Shown piece after piece: positions 22,248 through 29,730 of a stretch of DNA of 37,463 bases (position 1 is its first letter; every line of letters starts with the position of its first letter). The stretch comes from CAKZQX01 sp034435975. Its GTDB lineage: Bacteria; Chloroflexota; Chloroflexia; Chloroflexales; Chloroflexaceae. Position numbers and translations under genes: made by a program. Location of the stretch: contig DAOTWD010000001.1 in NCBI GenBank assembly GCA_034435975.1, positions 1-37,463 of the forward strand, in the 5' to 3' direction. Below the pieces are notes generated by a model, which searched no databases, was not told where the DNA came from, and saw nothing but the letters and a program-made list of their open reading frames with translations.

Positions 22248-23237
22248 GTGCCAGATGTGAAGAGTTCGACTATCGCATGGGTTTTTCCTGGACAGGGATC
22301 GCAGTTCGTGGGGATGGGCCGCGAGTTGTATCATCAGGATGCCTTTGCGCGTGAAATCTTTGAACAAGCGAGTGATGTGCTTGGATTGAACCTTGCGCAA
22401 CTATGTTTTCATGGCCCGGAAGATCGACTAACAGCGACGGAAAATGCACAACCAGCGCTGTTGACGGTGAGTGTGGCATTGTTGCGTATGCTGGAGGCAC
22501 CGGGTGCTGAGGCATACCATGGGGTTCAGCCCGATGTACTTGCTGGACATAGTCTGGGCGAATATACGGCGCTGGTTGCGGGGGGAGCTCTTGATTTTGT
22601 GACGGCACTGCGTCTCGTGCGCCGGCGTGGGGAGTTGATGGCAGCCACTCGTGAGGGAACGATGGCCGCGATCATGGGGCTGGATGAAGACGTTCTTGAT
22701 CAGATCTGCCTCGAAGTATCGACCAGCCTGCGTCGTACGTTAACTGTGGACACACCGGTTGTTGTGGCAAACTATAATGCCCCCAGTCAGTTTGTAATCA
22801 GTGGTGTGCCGGTGGCAGTAAAGCAAGCCTGTATGGTGGCAAAAGAACGCGGAGCACGCCGGACTTTGCCGCTGAAGGTGAGTGCTGCCTTTCACTCGCC
22901 GCTCATGATGGATGCAGCACGAGGTATGGCGGCAGCAATCAGGCCCGTCTCGGTGCAGGATGTGCGGGTACCTTTAATTGCGAATGTCAATGCAGAACCG
23001 CTGATTTATGCCGAGGATATCCGGCATGAGTTAGTCATGCAGATTGTCGAACCCGTGCGCTGGATTGCGTCGATTCAGCGTATGGTAGCCCAGGGAGTTA
23101 CAACGTTTGTGGAAATTGGGCCTGGCAATGTATTGACCGGCTTGATCAAACGCATTGCTCCTGAGGTACGAACAGTGAATATTGGTAACCTGAAAGACGT
23201 CCATGCATATACTAGACAAGAACTGGCAAGTCGCTAA
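22248..23237 (+). CDS. fabD: Malonyl-CoA:ACP transacylase
   Basis: The 329-aa enzyme loads malonyl groups onto acyl carrier protein. WVFPGQGSQFVGMG near the N-terminus, the nucleophile elbow GHSLGEYTAL with Ser102, the VSAAFHSPLM block with the catalytic His (about residue 215), and FVEIGPGNVLTGLIKR are present. Translation appears to start at GTG 22248 with only a weak ribosome-binding site; no other start preserves the FPGQGSQ region. It follows fabH by 115 nt. The usual next genes fabG and acpP are absent; a 529-nt gap follows. Confidence 0.96.
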   Translation: MPDVKSSTIAWVFPGQGSQFVGMGRELYHQDAFAREIFEQASDVLGLNLAQLCFHGPEDRLTATENAQPALLTVSVALLRMLEAPGAEAYHGVQPDVLAGHSLGEYTALVAGGALDFVTALRLVRRRGELMAATREGTMAAIMGLDEDVLDQICLEVSTSLRRTLTVDTPVVVANYNAPSQFVISGVPVAVKQACMVAKERGARRTLPLKVSAAFHSPLMMDAARGMAAAIRPVSVQDVRVPLIANVNAEPLIYAEDIRHELVMQIVEPVRWIASIQRMVAQGVTTFVEIGPGNVLTGLIKRIAPEVRTVNIGNLKDVHAYTRQELASR

Positions 23238-23284
23238 GGGACTATCAACAGAGCAGGTCATTTCTCTAATCGAAATTATGCCAT

Positions 23285-23720
23285 AGAAACGCCTCAAGAG
23301 AAACAGCTTTTGTACCTTCAGGCTTTTGTTCAGTCTACTTAACCTGACAGTCATCCCTGGTCGCTGCTCTGCCAACAGACTACCTACGCTGCGCCAGCTT
23401 TTGCTCAAGGCCTCGCTCGCTTCGCAGCTTCCGTCTACTTTTTTTCTGCGAATAGAGCTTTGCTGCCTGGTTATATCCTTACTTACTCACAGAACATCCA
23501 GTCTCTCCTTCAGAGATCTGGCGCTTGCCTGTTAGTCTCCCTGGTCACATACCCGTGTATGCTCCATTTCCCCTAACGTACGATCGTCCCCAGACAACTG
23601 TTAGCATAACCATTTACTTCGCATAACCATTGATCTACCAAGGGGGTACGTCGCTTGTGTTCCAGATATGATGTTCAACTGTTTATTTCCCTGAAAGCCA
23701 GATGGTTCTCTTGAGGCTTT
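23285..23720 (-). ncRNA. Candidate structured RNA gene, about 430 nt, unknown class
   Basis: This lies in the 529-nt gap between convergent fabD and the CrtI-family gene. Read on the - strand, the first nucleotides (GCCTCAAGAGAA, 23717-23706) are perfectly complementary to TTCTCTTGAGGC near the other end (23302-23291); with a bulged G, AAA/TTT extend the helix. Inside are clear local hairpins: CCAG-A-TCTCT-gaagg-AGAGA-CTGG (23521-23498), CATAC-ACGG-GTATG (23561-23548), and a compound stem GTAGAC..GCTGCG/CGCAGC..GTCT (about 23440-23375). No coding frame is convincing. RNase P, tmRNA, SRP and T-box consensus words were not found. Closed ends plus a precisely placed promoter argue for an RNA gene. 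Confidence 0.45.
23604..23631. repeat. Short direct repeat GCATAACCATT
   Basis: The 11-bp word occurs at 23604-23614 and 23621-23631 inside the candidate RNA. It may be part of its structure or a duplicated element. Confidence 0.5.
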
Positions 23721-23726
23721 GTACAT

Positions 23727-23755
23727 ATTGTAGCATACGGTTAACGCAAAATCAA
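23727..23755 (-). promoter_or_regulatory. Promoter of the candidate RNA (TTGATT-N17-TGC-TACAAT)
   Basis: On the - strand TTGATT (23755-23750) and TACAAT (23732-23727) are 17 nt apart, with TGC before the -10. The predicted start, about 23720, falls within a few bases of the 5' arm of the end-closing helix. The same TGCTACAAT element appears before secY and rsmD. Confidence 0.55.
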
Positions 23756-23766
23756 GATATTCATCG

Positions 23767-25305
23767 TTATTTGACGATACTGTAGCTGTTGTCAGGGGTC
23801 GGTTCGTCAATCATAATACGCCTGGCCACAGCTTTGCCCGAAAGGAGTACGAGCGGGATGCCACCACCCGGATGGGTTCCACCACCGACAAAGTAGAGGC
23901 AGCGGAGGCCATGCGCTCGGAGGGGCGGGCGCATAAAGGCGGCGAGCCGGGTATTTGATGCTAACCCATAAATCGCCCCACCAGCGGCATAATAGCGCTG
24001 CTGGAGATCTTCCGGGGTGATCATCTGCTCATAGACGATATGCTGACGCAGGTTAGACAGGCCCATCCGCTCCAGTTTGTGTATAATCGTGTCACGATAC
24101 GCGGGTGATTCACGCACCCAGCGTACGCGGTCAGTGAGTGCGGGTGCATTTACCAGCACAAACAGGTTCATATGTCCCGGTGGGGCCAGGTGCGGATCGC
24201 TCAGACTGGTGGCGCAGACATAGACAGTGGGATCAGCGGCAGGGACGCGCTTTTGAAAAATTGCAGCGAATTCACACGGATAATTTTTGCTAAAAAAAAT
24301 AGTGTGATGTGCCAGTTGTTCGTAGATGCGATCGATACCAAGGAGTAGAATGAATCCGCTACAGGATGGTTCCAGGCGCTGCAAGCGTGCCGCTATGCGG
24401 GATTGGCCGTGCAACAGGTGCTGATAGGTATAGCGCGGATCGGCATTAATGACTACGGTTGCTGCCGCAATAGACTGCCCGTCGCTGAGACGCACACCGT
24501 ATACTTGCTCATTCCGGTGCAGCACTTCGACCACTTCGACACCGGTGTGAATGTCGATACCTAGTTCCTGGGCCAGACGTCCCAGAGCACGTGCCAATTG
24601 ATACATCCCCCCGCGCAGATACCACCCGCCCTCTGCAAACTCAATGTAGGAGATAACGTTAAAGGTGGCTGGTGAGAGATATGGCGATGAGCCGTTATAG
24701 GTCGCATAGCGATTAAATACCTGTTGCAGATAGGGACTGCGGAAAAAATGGCGGACTGCGGTATCCACACTGCGCAGGGAGTCAATCTGCCAACCGTGTC
24801 GTAGTATGTCGGGGGTCAGCAGATCGCGCAGGCCATCAAAGGGCTGTAACAAAAAGGCAGGGGCGACAATGCGATAGATACGTGCCGCATGCGCGAGAAA
24901 GCGAAAGAAGCCTTCAACATCCAGGGGGCTTAGTCGCGCTATTTCCTGTACCAATTGGGGCATGGTCTGCCAGGCCTGAAACGCAGTGCCATCAGGCCAC
25001 CAGTAGCGGCAGGTTGGCTCGATCTGGATTAGATCGAGGTAATCATGGACATCACGCCCGGCAGCAGCAAACAGATCGCGCACGACCCATGGCATAGTGA
25101 AGAGCGAGGGGCCAGTATCGAAGGTATAGCCTGCCGCCTGAACGAGATTCAGCTTGCCGCCAATGAGATCATTCTTCTCGAACACCAGCACCTGTCGGCC
25201 CTGACAGGCCAGATGAATGGCAGCAGAAAGGCCGCCTAATCCAGCACCAACCACAATGATCGGTAATGGAACTGACGTTGAGCGGGCAGATAGGGTATGG
25301 TTCAT
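23767..25305 (-). CDS. Phytoene desaturase family (CrtI/CrtN/CrtP-like) flavoprotein
   Basis: The start at 25305 (MNHTLSARSTSVPLPIIVVG) has GGAG four nt upstream and removes a 36-residue unconserved leader, giving 512 aa. The N-terminal FAD-binding motif VVGAGLGGLSAAIHLACQGR is followed by VLVFEKNDLIGGKLN. The C-terminal FVGGGTHPGGGIPLVLLSGK is the carotenoid-desaturase signature. Members desaturate phytoene or oxidise related C30/C40 carotenoids; which reaction applies here cannot be told. No other carotenoid gene is visible. It is last in a - strand run behind cpaF, separated by 121 nt with a hairpin. Confidence 0.88.
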   Translation of the reverse strand: MNHTLSARSTSVPLPIIVVGAGLGGLSAAIHLACQGRQVLVFEKNDLIGGKLNLVQAAGYTFDTGPSLFTMPWVVRDLFAAAGRDVHDYLDLIQIEPTCRYWWPDGTAFQAWQTMPQLVQEIARLSPLDVEGFFRFLAHAARIYRIVAPAFLLQPFDGLRDLLTPDILRHGWQIDSLRSVDTAVRHFFRSPYLQQVFNRYATYNGSSPYLSPATFNVISYIEFAEGGWYLRGGMYQLARALGRLAQELGIDIHTGVEVVEVLHRNEQVYGVRLSDGQSIAAATVVINADPRYTYQHLLHGQSRIAARLQRLEPSCSGFILLLGIDRIYEQLAHHTIFFSKNYPCEFAAIFQKRVPAADPTVYVCATSLSDPHLAPPGHMNLFVLVNAPALTDRVRWVRESPAYRDTIIHKLERMGLSNLRQHIVYEQMITPEDLQQRYYAAGGAIYGLASNTRLAAFMRPPLRAHGLRCLYFVGGGTHPGGGIPLVLLSGKAVARRIMIDEPTPDNSYSIVK

Positions 25306-25379
25306 AGACTCCAGAGCTTTCTGAGCATGGATTGGGGATAGACCGGTTACGTACGGTTGCGAAACGCAGGCCTGGTACT

Positions 25380-25411
25380 GAAGCCTGATACCAATATCGC
25401 TACCAGGCTCC
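25380..25411 (-). terminator. Hairpin between cpaF and the CrtI-family gene
   Basis: On the - strand GGAGCCTG (25411-25404) pairs with CAGGCTTC (25387-25380), 8 bp with one G-U pair and a 16-nt loop. No T-run follows, so attenuation or processing is more likely than full termination. Confidence 0.35.
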
Positions 25412-25426
25412 AATTGTGCGTATTAT

Positions 25427-26941
25427 CTACCGTCGTGCCCCGGGCACTTGCGCCCCAAACACACTCGGCGGGAGCTTGAATCCATGTGCTTCCAGGCGAG
25501 GAGTAAAGCGGGGACGTACACCGGTGGGCTTCAATTCGGTAATCAATTTGCCTTCCGGTGTTTTCCCTTTAATTTCCAGCAAGAAAATATCTTGTAAGAC
25601 CACTACATCACCTTCCATGCCCTGTACCTCGGTGATATGCGAAACTTTGCGCTGACCATCCTCCAGGCGGGTCTGTTGTACAATCAAGTCAACGGCGGCA
25701 GCAATTTGCTCACGAATAACCCGGACAGGCAGATCCATACCGGCCATCATGGACATCGTTTCCATACGGGCAATCGCGTCACGAGGAGTGTTCGCGTGCA
25801 GGGTCGTGAGCGAGCCATCGTGACCGGTGTTCATTGCCTGGAGCATATCGAGCGTTTCACCACCACGACACTCACCAATCACCACCCGCTCGGGGCGCAT
25901 ACGCAGAGAGTTGATCACCAGATCACGAATGGTAACACGCCCGGTACCATCCACCTCAGCCGGTTTGGCTTCCAGGCGAACCACATGATCTTGCCCCAGT
26001 TGGAGTTCCGCACTATCCTCAATGGTGACAATGCGTTCATCAGGAGGAATAAAGTTTGAGAGAACGTTGAGGAGCGTTGTTTTCCCTGAGCCGGTACCGC
26101 CAGAGACAACGATGTTGAGCCGACTGACCACACAGGCTTTGAGGAACTCCGCCATTTCTTTGGTCAGTGAGCCAAATCTGATCAGATCGGCGATCTGCAG
26201 CTTATTTTTACTGAATTTACGAATAGTAATCGTTGACCCGTCAATCGCACAGGGCGGAATAATCGCGTTCACACGACTCCCATCGGGCAACCGGGCATCA
26301 ACCATCGGCCACTTGCGATCAATACGTCGCCCCAGGGGACGAATAATGCGATCAATAATCTTGAGTACATGTTCATCACTGGCAAACTTTACGGGCGAAA
26401 GGACAAGTTTGCCCTTTTGTTCTATATAGACCTTGTTCGGGCCATTGACCATCACTTCCGAAATACTCTCATCGTTGAGCAAAGACTGAATGGGGCCAAA
26501 GCCGAGCAACTCATCACAGACCATACGGAACAATTGCTTGACCTGGTCATCGGGTAGTTTGGCATTGGCTTGACGATAGATGTGGGCAAACCGCTCTTGC
26601 AAGAGCCGCTCCGTTTCGGGCGTCTGTTCAAGAACCGTCTGTGATCCAAGCGAAGCCTGGATCCGATCGACAATCCAGAGCGAGAGTTCAAGTAACCGCC
26701 GTGTATCATCGCTACCCGACGCTTTCTCCTTCGCGGTACCAGTGGAAGGCAGTTCGATCCGACTACTCAACCCAGGCGACACGACAGGGGATGGGCCATC
26801 GGCAGCAGGCGCAGTTGTAACGGATGCGGGCGCATTGCGAGGATCTGGTACCACAGGAGTGTCGATCGGCGCAGCAGTCGTGGCTGGCATTCCGCCAGAT
26901 GCAGGTTGGGGCGAGCCTCCGAGCCGTTTTAACAGCGACAT
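25427..26941 (-). CDS. cpaF: CpaF/TadA-type secretion ATPase
   Basis: The 504-aa protein has a Pro/Ala/Ser-rich, likely disordered N-terminus (about residues 10-80), an N-terminal helical domain (LLQERFAHIYRQ..LLGFGPIQSLLND), and the type II/IV secretion ATPase core: GGTGSGKT at 281-288, the Asp-box region IEDSAELQL, RMRPERVVIGECRGGE at 348-362, and the His box TGHDGSLTTLHANT at 372-385. Such ATPases drive Tad/Flp pilus assembly or type II-like secretion. TadB/TadC membrane partners are not in the window. It follows the AAA ATPase by 13 nt, with GAGGAG before its ATG. Confidence 0.95.
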   Translation of the reverse strand: MSLLKRLGGSPQPASGGMPATTAAPIDTPVVPDPRNAPASVTTAPAADGPSPVVSPGLSSRIELPSTGTAKEKASGSDDTRRLLELSLWIVDRIQASLGSQTVLEQTPETERLLQERFAHIYRQANAKLPDDQVKQLFRMVCDELLGFGPIQSLLNDESISEVMVNGPNKVYIEQKGKLVLSPVKFASDEHVLKIIDRIIRPLGRRIDRKWPMVDARLPDGSRVNAIIPPCAIDGSTITIRKFSKNKLQIADLIRFGSLTKEMAEFLKACVVSRLNIVVSGGTGSGKTTLLNVLSNFIPPDERIVTIEDSAELQLGQDHVVRLEAKPAEVDGTGRVTIRDLVINSLRMRPERVVIGECRGGETLDMLQAMNTGHDGSLTTLHANTPRDAIARMETMSMMAGMDLPVRVIREQIAAAVDLIVQQTRLEDGQRKVSHITEVQGMEGDVVVLQDIFLLEIKGKTPEGKLITELKPTGVRPRFTPRLEAHGFKLPPSVFGAQVPGARR

Positions 26942-26954
26942 CGTTTTCTCCTCA

Positions 26955-28352
26955 TCAAGTCAGTACAACGAAATAAGCTTCACAGGCGCGATCGATCAAT
27001 TCTTTGCTCATACTGGGCGCAATACCCCGATAGCGAGCCTCATCCAGGATCTGATCGCACAGATCACGGGGATGACAGGCACGGAGATCACGACCGGTCT
27101 TCATATAGTGTTCCTGGATAAGATAGCGCAGACCATCATCGCTGTAGGGGATTTTCTTCGCCTTGCAGACGAGTTTGAAGATCTCGCGAAACTCATTCGG
27201 AGATGGGTTCGGCACTTCGATTTTATGCCGAATACGGCGTAGAAATGCGTCATCGACCAGATCTTTCGGTGACAGGTTGGTTGAAAAGACGATCAGCACA
27301 TCAAACGGCACCTCCAGTTTTTTGCCGGTCTGTAGCGCGAGATAGTCCACTTTTTTCTCGAGTGGCACAATCCAACGATTGAGCAAATCCTGGGGCCGAC
27401 ATTTCTGGCGGCCAAAGTCGTCAATCAAGAACAGGCCGCCATTCGCTTTGAGCTGAAAAGGTGCTTCATAGATCTTGGCGATGGGATCAAAAATGAGTTC
27501 CAGTTGCTCGAGAATAAGCTCGCCTCCCACAACCACCTGGGGCCGTTTGCAGACGAGCCAGCGCGCATCAGGAAAGCCGGTACTGGCTGGTGGGGGCGGG
27601 CCAAGCGGTGATGGTGGCTCAGGGTGGGTTACAGTGGGTTGGGCGACAACTTTATGATTGAGCGGGTCAAACACTTTGATGATCTGCCCGTCAACCTCTA
27701 TGGCATAGGGTATCAGCACATGGCCACCCATCATCGTAGCGATACCATCAGCAATGGTTGTCTTACCGTTTCCTGGTGGGCCATACAGGAAGAGCGAGCG
27801 GGCCGAGTTAGCAGCGGGGCCAATTTTATCAAGCATACGCTCGTTCACGACAATGTGACTGAAGGCTTTGCGGATTGTCTGTTGATCAATAACCATTTCG
27901 CCAATCGTCTGGCGTTTGACCATAGCAACATATTGATCGAGCGGCACTGGAGCAGGGCCGGCATACTGTGAACGATCCAGTACTTCATGCACCTTATTGC
28001 GCCCTTTGTTGGCGATGACATATTGAAAGGAACGTTCACTAAATCCACCTTCAGCACCAACAATGTCTACATACTCCTCGAGTTTGAGAAATTCGAGTAC
28101 TTTATCGATAATGTTCAAAAAAGGCAATTTGATAGTTTCTTCGAGTTGTTGACCGGTGATATTGCCGGTAAAGTAAATAACTTTCAGTACGAGGTCAGTA
28201 AGAAACCCCATGGTCAGGCCAGTTTCGGCGATTGATTCGGGTTGCAACGGAATAGAGGGCAGATCAGCAGGTAGCTCGACTGGCGCTGACGGTAGAACTG
28301 GAGCTGAGTGGGCGGTCTGGACAGGCACGAATTCATGCAGGCGAATGTTCAT
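26955..28352 (-). CDS. AAA ATPase with GspE-like N-terminal domain, linked to CpaF
   Basis: The 465-aa protein starts with a Pro-rich 45-residue segment. Residues about 48-145 (MGFLTDLVLKVIYFTGNITG onward) form a helical domain that resembles the N-terminal domains of secretion ATPases; this is an impression, not a match. Walker A GPPGNGKT is at 191-198. A Pro-rich insert (TVTHPEPPSPLGPPPPAS) occupies 240-258. Walker B LFLIDDFGR is at 307-315, and FSTNLSPKDLVDDAFLRRIRHKIE (VIVFSTNLSPKDLVDDAFLR) holds sensor-1 and arginine-finger-like residues. It probably remodels a partner of CpaF. The ATG overlaps the upstream gene by 4 nt. Confidence 0.85.
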   Translation of the reverse strand: MNIRLHEFVPVQTAHSAPVLPSAPVELPADLPSIPLQPESIAETGLTMGFLTDLVLKVIYFTGNITGQQLEETIKLPFLNIIDKVLEFLKLEEYVDIVGAEGGFSERSFQYVIANKGRNKVHEVLDRSQYAGPAPVPLDQYVAMVKRQTIGEMVIDQQTIRKAFSHIVVNERMLDKIGPAANSARSLFLYGPPGNGKTTIADGIATMMGGHVLIPYAIEVDGQIIKVFDPLNHKVVAQPTVTHPEPPSPLGPPPPASTGFPDARWLVCKRPQVVVGGELILEQLELIFDPIAKIYEAPFQLKANGGLFLIDDFGRQKCRPQDLLNRWIVPLEKKVDYLALQTGKKLEVPFDVLIVFSTNLSPKDLVDDAFLRRIRHKIEVPNPSPNEFREIFKLVCKAKKIPYSDDGLRYLIQEHYMKTGRDLRACHPRDLCDQILDEARYRGIAPSMSKELIDRACEAYFVVLT

Positions 28353-28684
28353 TTCTCCTCCTCTGGTACATCTTGCAACCAGGTTAAGTTGTGCCGTTCA
28401 CTGATCGCTTCTACCGGACTCAGGAGTACGATATGTTCATAAGCCACCAGCAAGAAACTACTCTTAAAAAGCCGTTCTCGACCGGTAATATCATACACAG
28501 ACGCATCGGTGACCGCGAGGAAGCGTTCACGATCACTGTTGAGTTCATCCTTCAGGCGTTGATCTGGGCGAATATAAACATGACCAACAATCAACTGATC
28601 GATAGTCCGAATGGCGGTAATAGCAGGCTCTTTACTAACTCGTGGAGTAAAATACTTTCCTTTTTCGTTCACATGGAAACTCAT
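28349..28684 (-). CDS. Small protein of unknown function upstream of the AAA ATPase
   Basis: ATG at 28684 (MSFHVNEKGKYFTPRVSKEP) is preferred over one 60 nt upstream because AGGAG lies 6 nt before it and the upstream part overlaps the promoter. The 111-aa product has no signal peptide or membrane segment. It looks strand-rich, with IDQLIVGHVYIRPDQRLKDELN, FLAVTDASVYD and SSFLLVAYEHIVLLSPVEAI. I do not recognise a named family. It overlaps the AAA ATPase gene by ATGA, so the two are probably made together and may act together. Confidence 0.8.
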   Translation of the reverse strand: MSFHVNEKGKYFTPRVSKEPAITAIRTIDQLIVGHVYIRPDQRLKDELNSDRERFLAVTDASVYDITGRERLFKSSFLLVAYEHIVLLSPVEAISERHNLTWLQDVPEEEK

Positions 28685-28690
28685 AATCAT

Positions 28691-28695
28691 CTCCT
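28691..28695 (-). promoter_or_regulatory. Shine-Dalgarno of the 111-aa gene, next to a leader stem
   Basis: AGGAG (28695-28691 on the - strand) is 6 nt before the ATG. ACACCAGGTT (28710-28701), five bases upstream of it, is complementary to AACCTGGTGT at 28750-28741 near the transcript start. Confidence 0.55.
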
Positions 28696-28716
28696 GGATC
28701 AACCTGGTGTAGTCCT

Positions 28717-28773
28717 GAACGCTATACTGATACTCAGGGAACACCAGGTTCCGTGAGTATCAGTATAGCGTTC
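28717..28773 (-). promoter_or_regulatory. 20-bp perfect inverted repeat overlapping a promoter
   Basis: The arms GAACGCTATACTGATACTCA (28717-28736) and its exact reverse complement (28754-28773) flank a 17-nt centre that itself pairs as GGAAC-accag-GTTCC after one G-G mismatch: 25 of 26 positions pair. The right arm contains the -10 TATACT of a - strand promoter. It can therefore be a DNA operator for a dimeric regulator or, in read-through transcripts, a long RNA hairpin. Confidence 0.75.
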
Positions 28774-28790
28774 TATACGGGAATTTGCAA
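28762..28790 (-). promoter_or_regulatory. Promoter for the 111-aa/AAA/cpaF/crtI-family genes (TTGCAA-N17-TATACT)
   Basis: On the - strand TTGCAA (28790-28785, 4 of 6) and TATACT (28767-28762, 5 of 6) are exactly 17 nt apart. The start would be near 28755, giving a leader of about 71 nt. The -10 lies in one arm of the inverted repeat. Confidence 0.55.
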
Positions 28791-28847
28791 TAGTACGGCA
28801 GTCCAACACCGGTCTAGGAAGACGCTCGTTAGCTGTGTACAGCGGGT

Positions 28848-29705
28848 TTATTCTTCGCTGGTATCATCGTCGTCACCGATATCTTTCTCGATCGCATCAA
28901 GGCGTAGCTCCTCTTCTTCCTCCTCAACGCCCATAAATTCTTCTTCCACGACTTCCGGCTCATCAAGCAGTTCTTCCTCGTCCAGTAACTCGTCTGCTTC
29001 GTACTCATAGGGCAAATTGGAGACGTAGCCACTGGCACCTTCGGTACCACTGAGTTTGCCTGGAAAGGAGATCCGTCCACGCTGACTGGGATCTTGATAG
29101 GTCTCGCGGATGAGCAGACGTACCTGGCGCGGGTCGGCCTGGGCCACCGCAATCACGTAGCGGTTGCCGCCGTTGATCAACTCCGAGAGCCGCTGGCCCA
29201 GTTTGGGCGGCAGGCGGCCAACAATATTGCCATCGGCATCAACGACCATCACATTGCGGCCCTCAACCCGAAACTCCATTTTTTCGCCGGTCACCAGCGC
29301 GTCAACGGCGGGGCTACGTGGGACATCGACCAGCGTTGCCAGTGCGGTTTTGCCGGTTTCGGTAATAAACAGGCGTAGATCAACTTGCTGGCGGGCATGG
29401 CGCGTGGGAACGGCGCTCTCAATGCCCCGCGATAGGAGCGCCTCGAGCCGGGCCAGATTTTTGCGGGCGATGGTGTTGGTCGGGTTGAGGCGTAGCGTTT
29501 GTTGATAGGTATCGTGGGCTTCATGGTAGCGTCCCAGTTCCATATAGGCTTTTGCCAGGCGGTTGTAGGTGTCGGCATCTTCGCCGATAGTTAAAATTTG
29601 ACGATTGACCTCCAGCGCCTCTTCCCAGCGATTGTGCGCGGCAAGTTCGATGGCCTGTTCTTGCAGACGCCGTCGCTGTCGTTGTTTCTCGTCCTGTCTT
29701 GCCAC
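28848..29705 (-). CDS. TPR protein with acidic C-terminal tail
   Basis: GTG at 29705 (VARQDEKQRQRRRLQEQ) has AGGAGG about 6 nt upstream; a longer frame overlaps the CPBP gene. The product has 285 aa. Residues 1-110 are a basic start and two tetratricopeptide repeats (WEEALEVNRQILTIGEDADT, YNRLAKAYMELGRYHEAHDT). A middle beta-rich domain (about 120-220) includes VVDADGNIVGRLPPKLGQRL and RYVIAVAQADPRQVRLLIRE. The last 60 residues are almost solid Asp/Glu. I cannot name the middle domain. It lies between CPBP and the AAA/CpaF genes. Confidence 0.85.
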   Translation of the reverse strand: MARQDEKQRQRRRLQEQAIELAAHNRWEEALEVNRQILTIGEDADTYNRLAKAYMELGRYHEAHDTYQQTLRLNPTNTIARKNLARLEALLSRGIESAVPTRHARQQVDLRLFITETGKTALATLVDVPRSPAVDALVTGEKMEFRVEGRNVMVVDADGNIVGRLPPKLGQRLSELINGGNRYVIAVAQADPRQVRLLIRETYQDPSQRGRISFPGKLSGTEGASGYVSNLPYEYEADELLDEEELLDEPEVVEEEFMGVEEEEEELRLDAIEKDIGDDDDTSEE

Positions 29706-29730
29706 CGGTTCCTCCTTATGTATGTATGTA

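Noticed and set aside
23291..23717. The gap as a miniature inverted-repeat transposon
   Set aside because: Terminal repeats of 12 bp exist, but no target-site duplication is visible at the borders and a promoter abuts one end. It remains the main alternative to an RNA gene.
23285..23720. RNase P RNA, tmRNA, SRP RNA or T-box in the gap
   Set aside because: The conserved words GAGGAAAGTCC, GGTTCGA with ACCA end, GGAAGCAGCC and AGGGTGGNACCGCG were not found on either strand.
25306..25413. Upstream extension of the CrtI-family gene
   Set aside because: The 36 extra residues cover the intergenic hairpin; the start at 25305 has the ribosome-binding site.
26580..27242. 220-codon + strand frame across cpaF and the AAA gene
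   Set aside because: It is antisense to two genes with intact motifs and has no ribosome-binding site or family resemblance.
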